This document shows positions 17,429 to 26,876 of a DNA stretch of 64,000 bases, in pieces. The notes under the pieces are model-generated. The model was given only the letters and a program-made list of their open reading frames with translations, searched no databases and was not told the origin of the DNA. Position 1 is the stretch's first letter. Each line of letters begins with the position of its first letter. A program made the position numbers and the translations under genes. The stretch comes from Pseudomonas marvdashtae. Lineage in GTDB: Bacteria; Pseudomonadota; Gammaproteobacteria; Pseudomonadales; Pseudomonadaceae. The stretch spans positions 960,001 to 1,024,000 of the forward strand of contig NZ_JABWQX020000001.1 in assembly GCF_014268655.2 (NCBI RefSeq). The letters run 5' to 3'.

Positions 17429-18639
17429 TGAGCAAATTCATGGATTGGGTTGATGCGCGCTTTCCCGCGACCAAAATGTGGGAAGACCATCTCAGCAAGT
17501 ACTACGCACCGAAGAACTTCAACTTCTTCTATTTCTTTGGCTCCCTGGCATTGCTCGTCCTGGTCAACCAGATCGTTACCGGTGTCTGGCTGACCATGAG
17601 CTACACCCCGTCGGCGGAAGAGGCGTTTGCCTCCGTCGAGTACATCATGCGCGACGTCGAGTACGGCTCGATCCTGCGTCTGCTGCACTCCACCGGCGCT
17701 TCAGCGTTCTTCATCGTGGTCTATCTGCACATGTTCCGTGGCCTGCTCTACGGTTCGTACCAGAAACCGCGTGAGCTGGTCTGGGTCTTCGGCATGCTGA
17801 TCTACCTGGCGCTGATGGCCGAAGCCTTCATGGGCTATCTACTGCCGTGGGGCCAGATGTCGTACTGGGGCGCCCAGGTGATCATCTCGCTGTTCGGTGC
17901 CATTCCGGTCATCGGTGACGACCTGACCCAGTGGATCCGTGGTGACTACCTGATCTCGGGCATTACCCTGAACCGCTTCTTCGCCCTGCATGTCGTGGCC
18001 CTGCCGATCGTGATCCTCGGCCTGGTGGTGCTGCACATCCTGGCGCTGCATGAAGTCGGTTCGAACAACCCGGACGGTGTGGACATCAAGAAGCACAAGG
18101 ACGAGAACGGCGTACCGCTGGATGGCATCGCCTTCCACCCGTACTACACCGTGAAAGATATCGTCGGTGTCGTGGTCTTCCTGTTCATCTTCTGCTCCAT
18201 CGTGTTCTTCTTCCCGGAAATGGGTGGTTATTTCCTCGAGAAGCCGAACTTCGAACAGGCCAACGCCTTCAAGACGCCTGAGCACATTGCGCCGGTCTGG
18301 TACTTCACACCGTTCTACGCGATCCTGCGGGCGGTTCCGGACAAGCTGCTGGGCGTCATCGCCATGGGCGCGGCCATCGCCGTGCTGTTCGTCCTGCCAT
18401 GGCTGGACCGCAGCCCCGTCAAGTCGATGCGCTACAAGGGTTGGCTGAGCAAGATCTGGCTCTGGGTGTTCTGCATCTCGTTCGTGATCCTGGGTGTGCT
18501 GGGCGTACTGGCGCCGACCCCGGGTCGGACGCTGCTGTCGCAGGTCTGCACCTTCCTGTACTTCGCCTACTTCATTCTGATGCCTTTCTACACCAGGCTC
18601 GAGAAGACCAAACCGGTTCCGGAAAGGGTGACTGGCTGA
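17428..18639 (+). CDS. petB: Ubiquinol-cytochrome c reductase, cytochrome b subunit
   Basis: 403 residues and eight membrane helices, the full-length cytochrome b of complex III. Haem-ligand histidines are expected in the LLHSTGASAFFIVVYLHMFR stretch and in RFFALHVVALP. The Qo-site loop is the usual PEW-type region, here near AHIAPVWYFTPFYAILR. The ATG at 17428 shares one base with the petA stop; a GTG three bases earlier is the alternative. It overlaps the downstream cytochrome c1 gene by one base. Confidence 0.97.
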   Translation: MSKFMDWVDARFPATKMWEDHLSKYYAPKNFNFFYFFGSLALLVLVNQIVTGVWLTMSYTPSAEEAFASVEYIMRDVEYGSILRLLHSTGASAFFIVVYLHMFRGLLYGSYQKPRELVWVFGMLIYLALMAEAFMGYLLPWGQMSYWGAQVIISLFGAIPVIGDDLTQWIRGDYLISGITLNRFFALHVVALPIVILGLVVLHILALHEVGSNNPDGVDIKKHKDENGVPLDGIAFHPYYTVKDIVGVVVFLFIFCSIVFFFPEMGGYFLEKPNFEQANAFKTPEHIAPVWYFTPFYAILRAVPDKLLGVIAMGAAIAVLFVLPWLDRSPVKSMRYKGWLSKIWLWVFCISFVILGVLGVLAPTPGRTLLSQVCTFLYFAYFILMPFYTRLEKTKPVPERVTG

Positions 18640-19421
18640 TGAAAAAGCTATTTTCTGTACTGATTCTTGCTGCGTTGCCTGTACTGTCTTTTGCGTCCAC
18701 GTCGAGTGGGCCGGAACTGGAAAAGGTCGACATCGACGTTTCCGACAAAGCGGCCATGCAAGACGGCGCCCGTACGTTCGCCAACTACTGCATGGGCTGC
18801 CACAGTGCCAAGTTCCAGCGTTACGAGCGCGTGGCTGATGACCTGGGTATCCCTCACGAGATGATGCTCGAGAAGCTGGTGTTCACCGGCGCCAAGCTGG
18901 GCGACCACATGAACATTGGCATGCAGCCTGCGGACGCGAAGACCTGGTTCGGCGCAGCGCCGCCGGACCTGACCCTGGTGGCACGCGTGCGTGGTACCGA
19001 CTGGCTCTACGGCTACCTGCGTTCGTTCTACGAAGACCCTGCGCGCCCTTGGGGCGTGAACAACAAAGTCTTCCCGAACGTCGGCATGCCGAACGTTCTG
19101 GTCGGCCTGCAGGGTCGTCAAGTGGTAGGCTGCAAGCAGGTTCAGATCGTCGAGGACGGCAAGAAGCAATATGATCCGCTGACCGGCACCGCTTTGACCC
19201 ATGAAGCCTGCGACCAGCTGACCATCGTGCCGAACACTGGCACCCTGACACCTGAGCAGTTCGATGAGAAGGTCAAGAACCTGGTGACTTTCCTGGCCTA
19301 CTCGGCCAACCCGGTGAAGCTGGAGCATCAGCGCATCGGTACGTATGTATTGCTGTACCTGGCGTTCTTCTTCGTATTCGCTTACCTGCTCAAGCGTGAA
19401 TACTGGAAAGACGTGCATTGA
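18639..19421 (+). CDS. petC: Ubiquinol-cytochrome c reductase, cytochrome c1 subunit
   Basis: 260 residues. It has a Sec signal peptide (MKKLFSVLILAALPVLSFA), a haem c attachment site CMGCH at 51-55, and a C-terminal membrane anchor (TYVLLYLAFFFVFAYLL) followed by a short positively charged tail. It is the electron acceptor from the Rieske protein and the donor to soluble cytochromes. Its start overlaps the cytochrome b stop. The GC-rich hairpin downstream probably ends the operon. Confidence 0.97.
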   Translation: MKKLFSVLILAALPVLSFASTSSGPELEKVDIDVSDKAAMQDGARTFANYCMGCHSAKFQRYERVADDLGIPHEMMLEKLVFTGAKLGDHMNIGMQPADAKTWFGAAPPDLTLVARVRGTDWLYGYLRSFYEDPARPWGVNNKVFPNVGMPNVLVGLQGRQVVGCKQVQIVEDGKKQYDPLTGTALTHEACDQLTIVPNTGTLTPEQFDEKVKNLVTFLAYSANPVKLEHQRIGTYVLLYLAFFFVFAYLLKREYWKDVH

Positions 19422-19450
19422 TAAAGCTGTAAGCCGTTGCTGTTAATCGT

Positions 19451-19543
19451 GCGCGCCCAAGGGCGTCTCTGAAGGTGTAACGAGCCTGGTTGATCAGGTG
19501 GTTACGGGAGGCGCCCTCTGGGCGCGCTCGTTTTTCCGTTTTT
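19451..19543 (+). terminator. Long branched hairpin terminator between petC and sspA
   Basis: Arms 19451-19469 and 19508-19527 pair over about 19 bp (GCGCGCCCAAGGGCGTCTC with GAGGCGCCCTCTGGGCGCGC). They enclose a second small stem (CCTG...CAGG flanked by GTAAC/GTTAC). T-rich sequence (TTTTTCCGTTTTT) follows. The T-run ends only about 30 bases before the sspA start, so it may attenuate transcription into sspA as well as end petABC. Confidence 0.75.
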
Positions 19544-19573
19544 CGATAATTTCAACAAGCGAGGAGGATCGCC

Positions 19574-20191
19574 ATGGGCGTGACCAATCGGTTGGCCTGT
19601 TACTCCGACCCCGCCGACCACTATTCCCACCGGGTACGCATCGTACTTGCAGAGAAGGGTGTCAGCGCCGAGATCATTTACGTTGAAGCGGGCCGTCAGC
19701 CGCCGAAGCTGATTGAGGTGAACCCTTACGGCAGCCTGCCTACGCTGGTCGATCGTGACCTGGCGTTGTGGGAGTCGACCGTGGTGATGGAATATCTGGA
19801 TGAGCGCTATCCACATCCGCCTTTGCTGCCGGTGTACCCAGTCGCGCGTGCCAACAGTCGCTTGCTCATCCATCGCATCCAGCGTGACTGGTGCGGGTTG
19901 GTGGATCTGATCCTGGATCCGCGGAGCAAGGAGCCGGCGCGGGTGGTGGCGCGTAAGGAGTTGCGAGAAAGCCTGACGGGCGTGTCGCCGCTGTTCGTCG
20001 ACAAGCCGTTCTTTCTGAGTGAGGAACAAAGTCTGGTGGATTGCTGCCTATTGCCCATACTCTGGCGTTTGCCGATCCTGGGTATCGAACTGCCGCGGCC
20101 AGCCAAGCCGCTGCTTGATTATATGGAGCGCCAATTTGCGCGTGAGGCTTTCCAGGCGAGTCTGTCTGGTGTCGAACGCGACATGCGCTAA
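19574..20191 (+). CDS. sspA: Stringent starvation protein A
   Basis: 205 residues with a glutathione-S-transferase-like fold: an N-terminal thioredoxin-like half ([38 protein letters not shown]) and a helical C-terminal half. SspA binds RNA polymerase and controls stationary-phase and virulence genes. It lacks the GST catalytic function. It is the first gene of the sspAB pair and has GAGGA just upstream of the ATG. Confidence 0.95.
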   Translation: MGVTNRLACYSDPADHYSHRVRIVLAEKGVSAEIIYVEAGRQPPKLIEVNPYGSLPTLVDRDLALWESTVVMEYLDERYPHPPLLPVYPVARANSRLLIHRIQRDWCGLVDLILDPRSKEPARVVARKELRESLTGVSPLFVDKPFFLSEEQSLVDCCLLPILWRLPILGIELPRPAKPLLDYMERQFAREAFQASLSGVERDMR

Positions 20192-20207
20192 GGCTTAGGG
20201 AGCCGCT

Positions 20208-20621
20208 ATGAACTCCAGTCGACCTTATCTGGTCCGCGCGCTCTACGAGTGGATTGTGGACAACGATTGCACCCCGCACATGCTGGTCAATGCCGAGTAT
20301 CCATCGGTCCAGGTGCCGCAGGGTTTTGCCAATGACGGACAAATTGTCCTGAACGTATCGCCGGCCGCTGTGCGTCATTTGCACATGGACAACGATGCGG
20401 TCAGCTTCGAAGGGCGCTTCGGTGGCGTGCCGCACACGCTGTACGTGCCTATCGCTTCGATCCTGGGGATTTATGCCCGGGAGAATGGCCAGGGCATGGT
20501 GTTCGAGCTGGAAGTGCCGTTGGACGGCGAGGAAGAGTTCGAGGCGGATGACGACCTGCCACCACCGGATGACGAGCCGCCGCGTCCTAGCGGGCGGCCG
20601 AGTTTGAAAGTGGTGAAGTGA
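20208..20621 (+). CDS. sspB: ClpXP protease specificity-enhancing factor SspB
   Basis: 137 residues. The N-terminal domain (RPYLVRALYEWIVDNDCTP) binds ssrA tags. An acidic, proline-rich flexible linker (EEEFEADDDLPPPDDEPP) leads to the C-terminal ClpX-binding motif (RPSLKVVK). It delivers ssrA-tagged proteins to ClpXP. It follows sspA by 16 bp. Confidence 0.96.
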   Translation: MNSSRPYLVRALYEWIVDNDCTPHMLVNAEYPSVQVPQGFANDGQIVLNVSPAAVRHLHMDNDAVSFEGRFGGVPHTLYVPIASILGIYARENGQGMVFELEVPLDGEEEFEADDDLPPPDDEPPRPSGRPSLKVVK

Positions 20622-20655
20622 TCGGGTCTGTGTGAAAGCCTGGTTACTTGGTTGA

Positions 20656-20695
20656 GAAAAATGCCCGGGTCGTGAGATGCGGGCATTTTTTTTTG
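20656..20695 (+). terminator. Rho-independent terminator after sspB
   Basis: ATGCCCG (from 20661) pairs with CGGGCAT (to 20686), followed by a run of nine or more T residues and preceded by AAAAA. Confidence 0.92.
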
Positions 20696-20705
20696 TGGGG
20701 TTGTG

Positions 20706-21057
20706 TGGTGTGTATATCCGTTGCTGCGGTTATGGCTGCCAATGGTTTCGCTTTTACAGCGACTCACTTTCGAAGGGCGCGAAAGTAAGCAAAGCGCCTT
20801 TGCCCCACCACTCGGTGCCTCGCCTAGGCTCGGTGTGCCCTCACTCCGGCATGGATGCCGGGATAGCCGCGGTGGGCCAGGGACGGCCCTTCGCGGCGGC
20901 CCACGGAGCAATGCCGGAGTGCGGGCATGCCGAGCCCAAGCGAGGCACCGAGTAGTGGGGCAAAAGCGTTTTGCTTACTTTTACGCTTTATAAAAGTGAG
21001 CCGCCGTAAGGGCGGAACCATTTGTAGCCGCAACCGCAGCAACGGATATACACACCA
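20706..21057. repeat. 352-bp near-perfect palindrome (MITE-like repeat)
   Basis: The left half, starting TGGTGTGTATATCCGTTGCT, is repeated as its reverse complement in the right half, ending in GATATACACACCA. Similarity extends through most of both ~175-bp arms, including GAAAGTAAGCAAA, GCCCCAC, CTCGGTGCCTCGC and CCCGGCATCCATGCC-type segments. No convincing gene lies inside; the short open frames on both strands mirror each other because of the symmetry. The arrangement resembles a non-coding palindromic repeat or miniature transposon family. It occupies the gap between sspB and dolP. Confidence 0.85.
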
Positions 21058-21068
21058 ACCAATATCCA

Positions 21069-21112
21069 TAAAAAAACGGCGCCTCTCCATCGCGGAGCAA
21101 GCGCCGTTTTCT
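21069..21112. terminator. Probable bidirectional terminator before dolP stop
   Basis: AAAAAACGGCGC...GCGCCGTTTTCTT forms a stem flanked by A-runs on one side and T-runs on the other (21069-21112, loop CTCTCCATCGCGGAGCAA). It lies just beyond the minus-strand dolP stop and would terminate that operon. Confidence 0.75.
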
Positions 21113-21133
21113 TGAGCGAATCAGAGCTCGATA

Positions 21134-22326
<1,193 letters not shown>

Positions 22327-22403
22327 TTATCGGCACAAACATGTGCGGCGCGCAAAGCAAAGAGCAAAAAAGTTAAGTGAAGGTGTCCGGCTTGGCTGGG
22401 CGC

Positions 22404-22766
22404 TCAACTGTCGAAGGCGTTTTGTAGCCAGTTCAGCTGATCGACGTTGCTGTCGATGGCAACCACGTCGAAACGGCAGGGATGGTCGGCCCAGCGAGGC
22501 TCGCTTTGCAGGAAGTACTGCGCGGCGAAAACCAGCTTCTGACGCTTGCGTGCATCGATGCTATCGAGCGCGCCACCCCATTGGGTATTTTTTCTATAGC
22601 GGACTTCGACGAATACTACTGTATCGCCGTCAAGCATGACCAGATCCAGCTCGCCGCGTTTGCACAACCAGTTCTGCGCCAGCAGGCGCAGACCCTGTTG
22701 CTGAAGATGCGCGAGGGCTTGGCCCTCGGCATTCTTGCCGCTTTGCAGGTGTGATCGGTCAGGCAT
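22404..22766 (-). CDS. yraN: YraN family (UPF0102) nuclease-fold protein
   Basis: 120 residues with the restriction-endonuclease-like core of the YraN family: GKNAEGQALAHLQQQGL, CKRGELDLVMLDGDTVVFVEVRYR and the DARKRQKL segment. The GELDLV...VEVRYR part carries the acidic and basic residues typical of this fold. Its cellular role is not established. The start codon shares one base with the stop of lpoA. A gap of about 100 bp separates it from diaA. Confidence 0.92.
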   Translation of the reverse strand: MPDRSHLQSGKNAEGQALAHLQQQGLRLLAQNWLCKRGELDLVMLDGDTVVFVEVRYRKNTQWGGALDSIDARKRQKLVFAAQYFLQSEPRWADHPCRFDVVAIDSNVDQLNWLQNAFDS

Positions 22767-24577
22767 CAGCGCTGGGTGTCCGGCAGCCGCTGTACCTGGC
22801 CGTTGACGAATTGCGCCCAAGGCAACTGGCGTTGCACGCGCTGGGTCGGCGATATCGCCAGGCTTCCCGACAGGCCTTCGATCCGGCTGTCTGGCAACGC
22901 CTTGAGCTGGCCCAGGCGCGGAGCGAGGCGATAGGCGTCGGCACCCATCGCATACAGCCGGCCCAGGCTGCCGCCGGCCTGAGGCCATTGCGCGGTGACC
23001 TGCTGGCGCAGCGGGTCGTTGGCGTCGAGCAACCAAGGCGTTTCGCAGAAGCGCACGCCGTTCATGTCGTTGTACTGATTCTGGTCGCCGCTGACGCTGA
23101 ATACGGAGGACGTCGCATAAACCGGCACGTCGCCGGCGTACTGGAAGTTCAGGGTCGGCTTGATCTGCTGGGCCTGCTGCGGGGTCGATGCCAGGAAGAT
23201 GAACTCGATGTCCTGGCGACGCGATGGCTGCGCGGCGACCGTTGTGCCCACGGTGCTTTGCAGGCTCTTGGCGCGACCTTCGCTCTGGCGCAACTGGAAC
23301 ATGTCGGCGATCTGCTGGGCCAGTTGCACTGGCTGGTCGACGCGTTCGACTGCGACGATGGTTCCGCCGTTCGCCTGCCAATCCTGGCTGAAAGCTTTCA
23401 ATACGCGATCGCCCCATTCCCCTTTCGGCACCATGGCCGCGGCGCGATGCAGACCGTCGGCGCGAGCGCGACGGGAGACTTCACGGGCTTCGTCTTCTGG
23501 GGCCAGGCCGAATTGGAACAGTTGGGGCGGGCCTTGTTCGCCTTCGCTGTAGTTCAGCGCCAGGGTGGTAATGGGTAGTTGCGGGCGGGTGCTGATTTGT
23601 TTGACCAAGGGTTTTTCCAGCGGGCCGACGACCAGTTGGACGCCGTCGGCCTGGGCCTTGCGATAGAACTCATCCATCGACGTCAGGCTTGCGCTGTCGT
23701 AGAACTGGATGCTCGGCGGCTTCTGCCCGGCCTGCTGCACCTGGTAGTGAGCTGCCATAAAGCCTTCACGCAGGGCCTTGGCGACCGAGGCCAGCGGACC
23801 GGTTTGCGGCAGCAGCAAGGCGATCTTGCTCAGCGGCTGGCTCGCCAGTTCTTTTAGCTTGACCAGCGGCGTCGGCAATTGCAGTGCGGCGGGGTGCTTG
23901 GCGTTCTGCTCGCGCCAGCTGTCGATGGCCGCTTGTTGTTGCTCCAGGGTGCCGGCGGTTTTCACGGCCTTGGCCAGGCTCAACCAGCCGCCGAGGTCGT
24001 CGGTGGTGGTCGGTTGCAATTGATCAGTGGGCAGCGAGGCGATCAGCGTCCAGATGGTTTCGTGATTTTTTACCGCGGCTTCGTTGTCGAGCAGCGGGGC
24101 AATGAAGATCCGCTCCTTGGCGGCGGCCAGGGTCTGGCCATCGGCCTCAAGGGCGCGAGCGCGGACGGTGCCGGTGCGGACTTGCTGTTCCACCGGCATT
24201 TCGCTCAGGTACTGCAGGCTTGGATGGCCCAGCGAAGTCAGTGCTGCCTTGGGCTGATTGCGAGTCATCGCCAATTCGGCCGACAGCGTGCTGGCAAAGA
24301 TCTGCTGGCCGGGCTTGAGTTGTTCCATCGGCACTTGTTGCAGGATCTGTGCGGACTGGCCGGCATTGCCCTGGCGGTAGGCCAGGTCTGCGGCGCTCAG
24401 GCGCAACAGCGCTGCTTGCTCCGGCGTTTTACTTTGGGCGGCCTGTTCGAGCAACTGCTCGATACTGGCATCCGGGGTTCGTGGAAGTTCGCCAAGGCTG
24501 GACGAGGGCGAGCTGGCGCAAGCCGCCAGGAGGGCAGCGAGGCAGAGGGCGGAGAGCAGCCGCAGGCAAGCGATCAT
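22766..24577 (-). CDS. lpoA: Penicillin-binding protein activator LpoA
   Basis: A 603-residue outer-membrane lipoprotein. The signal peptide ends LAALLAAC (lipid cysteine near residue 20). The N-terminal ~220 residues are helical and TPR-like. The C-terminal part has a type I periplasmic-binding-protein fold (IALLLPQTGPLASVAKALRE onward). LpoA stimulates the transpeptidase of class A PBPs from the outer membrane. It is the first gene of the minus-strand envelope block and is divergent from rsmI. Confidence 0.92.
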   Translation of the reverse strand: MIACLRLLSALCLAALLAACASSPSSSLGELPRTPDASIEQLLEQAAQSKTPEQAALLRLSAADLAYRQGNAGQSAQILQQVPMEQLKPGQQIFASTLSAELAMTRNQPKAALTSLGHPSLQYLSEMPVEQQVRTGTVRARALEADGQTLAAAKERIFIAPLLDNEAAVKNHETIWTLIASLPTDQLQPTTTDDLGGWLSLAKAVKTAGTLEQQQAAIDSWREQNAKHPAALQLPTPLVKLKELASQPLSKIALLLPQTGPLASVAKALREGFMAAHYQVQQAGQKPPSIQFYDSASLTSMDEFYRKAQADGVQLVVGPLEKPLVKQISTRPQLPITTLALNYSEGEQGPPQLFQFGLAPEDEAREVSRRARADGLHRAAAMVPKGEWGDRVLKAFSQDWQANGGTIVAVERVDQPVQLAQQIADMFQLRQSEGRAKSLQSTVGTTVAAQPSRRQDIEFIFLASTPQQAQQIKPTLNFQYAGDVPVYATSSVFSVSGDQNQYNDMNGVRFCETPWLLDANDPLRQQVTAQWPQAGGSLGRLYAMGADAYRLAPRLGQLKALPDSRIEGLSGSLAISPTQRVQRQLPWAQFVNGQVQRLPDTQR

Positions 24578-24717
24578 GTAAGTGTTCCTGATACGAGATC
24601 AAATTAGCGTCGAATTGTACCCAAGCGTTGGCCGGGGCGCGATGTTACTGGTGTGAATCGGTTGATTTAGGTGGTTCAAAGGGTGTGGTACCGCATAAAA
24701 GACGAGTTGTTGACGCC

Positions 24718-24757
24718 TGTGGCGAGGGAGTGCACAAGCCTTGATGCGCAGCAGCCG
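24718..24757. repeat. Degenerate REP element
   Basis: TGTGGCGAGGGAG followed by a diverged centre and GCGCAGCAGCC matches the ends of the REP elements at 2431, 6515 and 58730. It lies in the lpoA-rsmI divergent intergenic region. Confidence 0.55.
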
Positions 24758-24811
24758 AGACCGTCGACACGCGTTACAATGCCGGTTTTCCCCAATCATG
24801 AGGTGTGCGTT

Positions 24812-25684
24812 TTGACTGCTCCAGGTGCTATGAATTCCGCCGCCGGCTCGCTTTACGTGGTGGCGACGCCCATCGGCAACCTGGACGATATCAGTGCACG
24901 CGCCTTGAAGATCCTGCAGGACGTTGCGCTGATCGCGGCCGAAGACACGCGCCATTCTCAGCGCCTGCTGCAACATTTCGGTATTTCCACGCCCTTGGCG
25001 GCTTGTCACGAGCATAACGAACGCGATGAAGGCAGTCGTTTCATCACCCGTCTGCTGGCTGGCGACAACGTGGCGCTGATTTCTGATGCCGGTACGCCAC
25101 TGATCTCCGATCCGGGCTATCACTTGGTACGCCAGGCCCGCGCTGCAGGCATCAATGTCGTGCCGGTACCTGGGGCGTGTGCGTTGATCGCGGCGCTGTC
25201 GGCGGCGGGCCTGCCGTCGGACCGGTTCATATTCGAAGGTTTCCTGCCCGCCAAGGCCGTGGGGCGGCGGGCGCGCCTGGAAGCTATAAAGGAAGAACCG
25301 CGCACACTGATTTTTTATGAGGCGCCGCACCGCATTCTTGAATGCTTGCAGGATATGGAGCTGGTGTTCGGCCCCGAGCGCCAGGCGCTGTTGGCTCGGG
25401 AATTGACCAAGACCTTTGAAACCCTCAAGGGCCTGCCGTTAGCCGAGCTGCGAGCCTTCGTCGAGGGTGACAGCAACCAGCAGCGCGGCGAGTGTGTCGT
25501 GCTGGTGGCGGGCTGGACACCGCCGCAAAACGAAGAGGCCGTCAGCAGCGAGGCGATGCGCATCCTGGACCTGTTGCTCGAGGAAATGCCCCTCAAGCGC
25601 GCGGCCGCCCTGGCGGCGCAGATTACTGGCGAGCGCAAGAATGTGCTGTACCAGGTCGCACTGGAAAAACAGAAGAGCCAGTGA
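24812..25684 (+). CDS. rsmI: 16S rRNA (cytidine-2'-O)-methyltransferase RsmI
   Basis: 290 residues. It methylates the ribose of C1402 in 16S rRNA. The SAM-binding pattern of the tetrapyrrole-methylase fold is present: GSLYVVATPIGNLDDISARA, AAEDTRHSQRLL, ISDAGTPLISDPGY and VPGACALIAALSAAGL. I chose the TTG at 24812 because GAGGTG lies eight bases upstream; the ATG at 24830 is the alternative. It is divergent from lpoA, as in other gammaproteobacteria, and followed by rnpB. Confidence 0.93.
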   Translation: MTAPGAMNSAAGSLYVVATPIGNLDDISARALKILQDVALIAAEDTRHSQRLLQHFGISTPLAACHEHNERDEGSRFITRLLAGDNVALISDAGTPLISDPGYHLVRQARAAGINVVPVPGACALIAALSAAGLPSDRFIFEGFLPAKAVGRRARLEAIKEEPRTLIFYEAPHRILECLQDMELVFGPERQALLARELTKTFETLKGLPLAELRAFVEGDSNQQRGECVVLVAGWTPPQNEEAVSSEAMRILDLLLEEMPLKRAAALAAQITGERKNVLYQVALEKQKSQ

Positions 25685-25756
25685 AAGCTGGGCGCCAGGC
25701 TGGCCATGGGCTTTTAGCGCTTGTTCTTGAGGCGCTGTACCGTTAACCTTCGCGGC

Positions 25757-26112
25757 GGAGAGTCGATCGGACAGTCGCTGCCCTCTATGAAAATTAGGGG
25801 GGGGAGGAAAGTCCGGGCTCCATAGGGCGAAGTGCCAGGTAATGCCTGGGAGGCGTGAGCCTACGGAAAGTGCCACAGAAAATAACCGCCTAAGCGCTTC
25901 GGCGCCGGTAAGGGTGAAAAGGTGCGGTAAGAGCGCACCGCACGTCTGGCAACAGTTCGTGGCTAGGTAAACCCCACTTGGAGCAAGACCAAATAGGGTC
26001 CCAAGGCGTGGCCCGCGCTGGGACCGGGTAGGTTGCTAAAGATGTCCAGTGATGGCCATCGTAGACGAATGACTGTTCAAGACAGAACCCGGCTTACAGA
26101 TCGACTCTCCAC
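25757..26112 (+). ncRNA. rnpB: RNase P RNA (M1 RNA)
   Basis: The ends pair perfectly: GGAGAGTCGATC at 25757-25768 with GATCGACTCTCC at 26099-26110 (helix P1). Inside are the conserved core GGAGGAAAGTCCGGGCTCC (25803-25821), CCATAGGGCGAAGTGCCAGG, ACAGAAAATAACCGCC, and the 3' core AGACAGAACCCGGCTTACAG. Length of about 355 nt is normal for the bacterial type A RNA, which removes 5' leaders from pre-tRNA. A weak promoter-like pair (TTGTTC at 25721, TTAACC at 25743) lies just upstream. Confidence 0.97.
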
Positions 26113-26315
26113 CTTTTCCCTCCCTGCCGGAATCACTGGCAGACGCCGTTCCTAATACCAAAAAAATCTTACTCTTAACAAATCACTTTAACTTGTGCGC
26201 GCAGTCCCCTGTGCTTCCTCGAGTTGAGGCGAATTTTCCTACGTCAGATTCTTGTTGCCCCTCCTGAAACGCTCCTAAATCTCCGATCTATAAGGCTTTT
26301 CCTTCAATCCGCGCC
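26113..26315. other. AT-richer spacer between rnpB and the mra promoter
   Basis: No gene is seen here. A small CTGCC/GGCAG hairpin lies just after rnpB (about 26124-26142) without a T-run. The following sequence contains A-runs and T-runs and is visibly less GC-rich than the coding DNA around it. Confidence 0.5.
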
Positions 26316-26345
26316 TTGACGGTGCGGTGGGCGCATTCCTATAGT
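26316..26345 (+). promoter_or_regulatory. Pmra, promoter of the dcw cluster
   Basis: TTGACG (26316-26321), an 18-bp spacer and TATAGT (26340-26345) form a good sigma-70 promoter 76 bp before the mraZ start. MraZ-type repeats follow immediately, so the promoter is positioned for repression by MraZ. Confidence 0.75.
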
Positions 26346-26351
26346 GTGCGC

Positions 26352-26408
26352 AAGTGGCGGAAAGTGGCATGAAGTGGGTTTTTTTGAACGTAAACCGCCC
26401 AAAAGTGG
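26352..26408 (+). promoter_or_regulatory. MraZ operator: phased AAGTGG repeats
   Basis: AAGTGG occurs at 26352, 26362 and 26372, exactly one per helical turn, directly after the -10 element. A fourth copy is at 26403, 31 bp on, and runs into the mraZ ribosome-binding site (GGAG at 26407-26410). In E. coli and Mycoplasma MraZ binds arrays of short TGGG/GTGG repeats with 10-bp spacing and represses its own operon. Confidence 0.75.
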
Positions 26409-26420
26409 AGAAACGCAGAC

Positions 26421-26876
26421 GTGTTTCGCGGAGCTAACGCAATCAGTCTCGATGCAAAAGGCCGGCTCGCCATGCCCAGCCGGTATCGTGACGAGCTCGT
26501 TTCGCGAAGTTCGGGTCAGTTAATCGTCACGATCGACGCTGTTGACCCATGTTTGTCGGTCTATCCGCTGGATGAGTGGGAAATCATCGAAACCAAACTG
26601 CGCGCACTGCCTTCGTTGCGTGAAGAAAACCGCCGCTTGCAGCGCTTGCTGATCGGCAATGCCGTCGACCTCGAGCTCGACGGTAGCGGTCGTTTCCTGG
26701 TGCCGCCGCGTCTGCGCGAATACGCCAAGCTGGATAAGCGCGCGATGCTGGTGGGCCAACTGAACAAGTTCCAACTATGGGACGAAGATGCCTGGAATGC
26801 GGTTGCTGCCGCCGACCTTGCTGCTATTCAACAACCGGGCGCCATGCCTGATGAACTGCGTGATTTGATCCTGTGA
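26421..26876 (+). CDS. mraZ: Transcriptional regulator MraZ
   Basis: 151 residues with two AbrB-like halves, each with its signature: [16 protein letters not shown] near the N-terminus and [16 protein letters not shown] in the middle. The GTG start at 26421 has GGAG ten bases upstream. MraZ forms rings and binds repeats before its own gene to control the dcw cluster. It overlaps rsmH by four bases. Confidence 0.96.
   Translation: MFRGANAISLDAKGRLAMPSRYRDELVSRSSGQLIVTIDAVDPCLSVYPLDEWEIIETKLRALPSLREENRRLQRLLIGNAVDLELDGSGRFLVPPRLREYAKLDKRAMLVGQLNKFQLWDEDAWNAVAAADLAAIQQPGAMPDELRDLIL

Noticed and set aside
20677..21115. Short open frames on both strands inside the large palindrome
   Set aside because: They mirror one another because of the inverted repeat and lack ribosome-binding sites or domains.
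26122..26142. Hairpin after rnpB considered as its terminator
   Set aside because: The CTGCC/GGCAG stem is short and no T-run follows.
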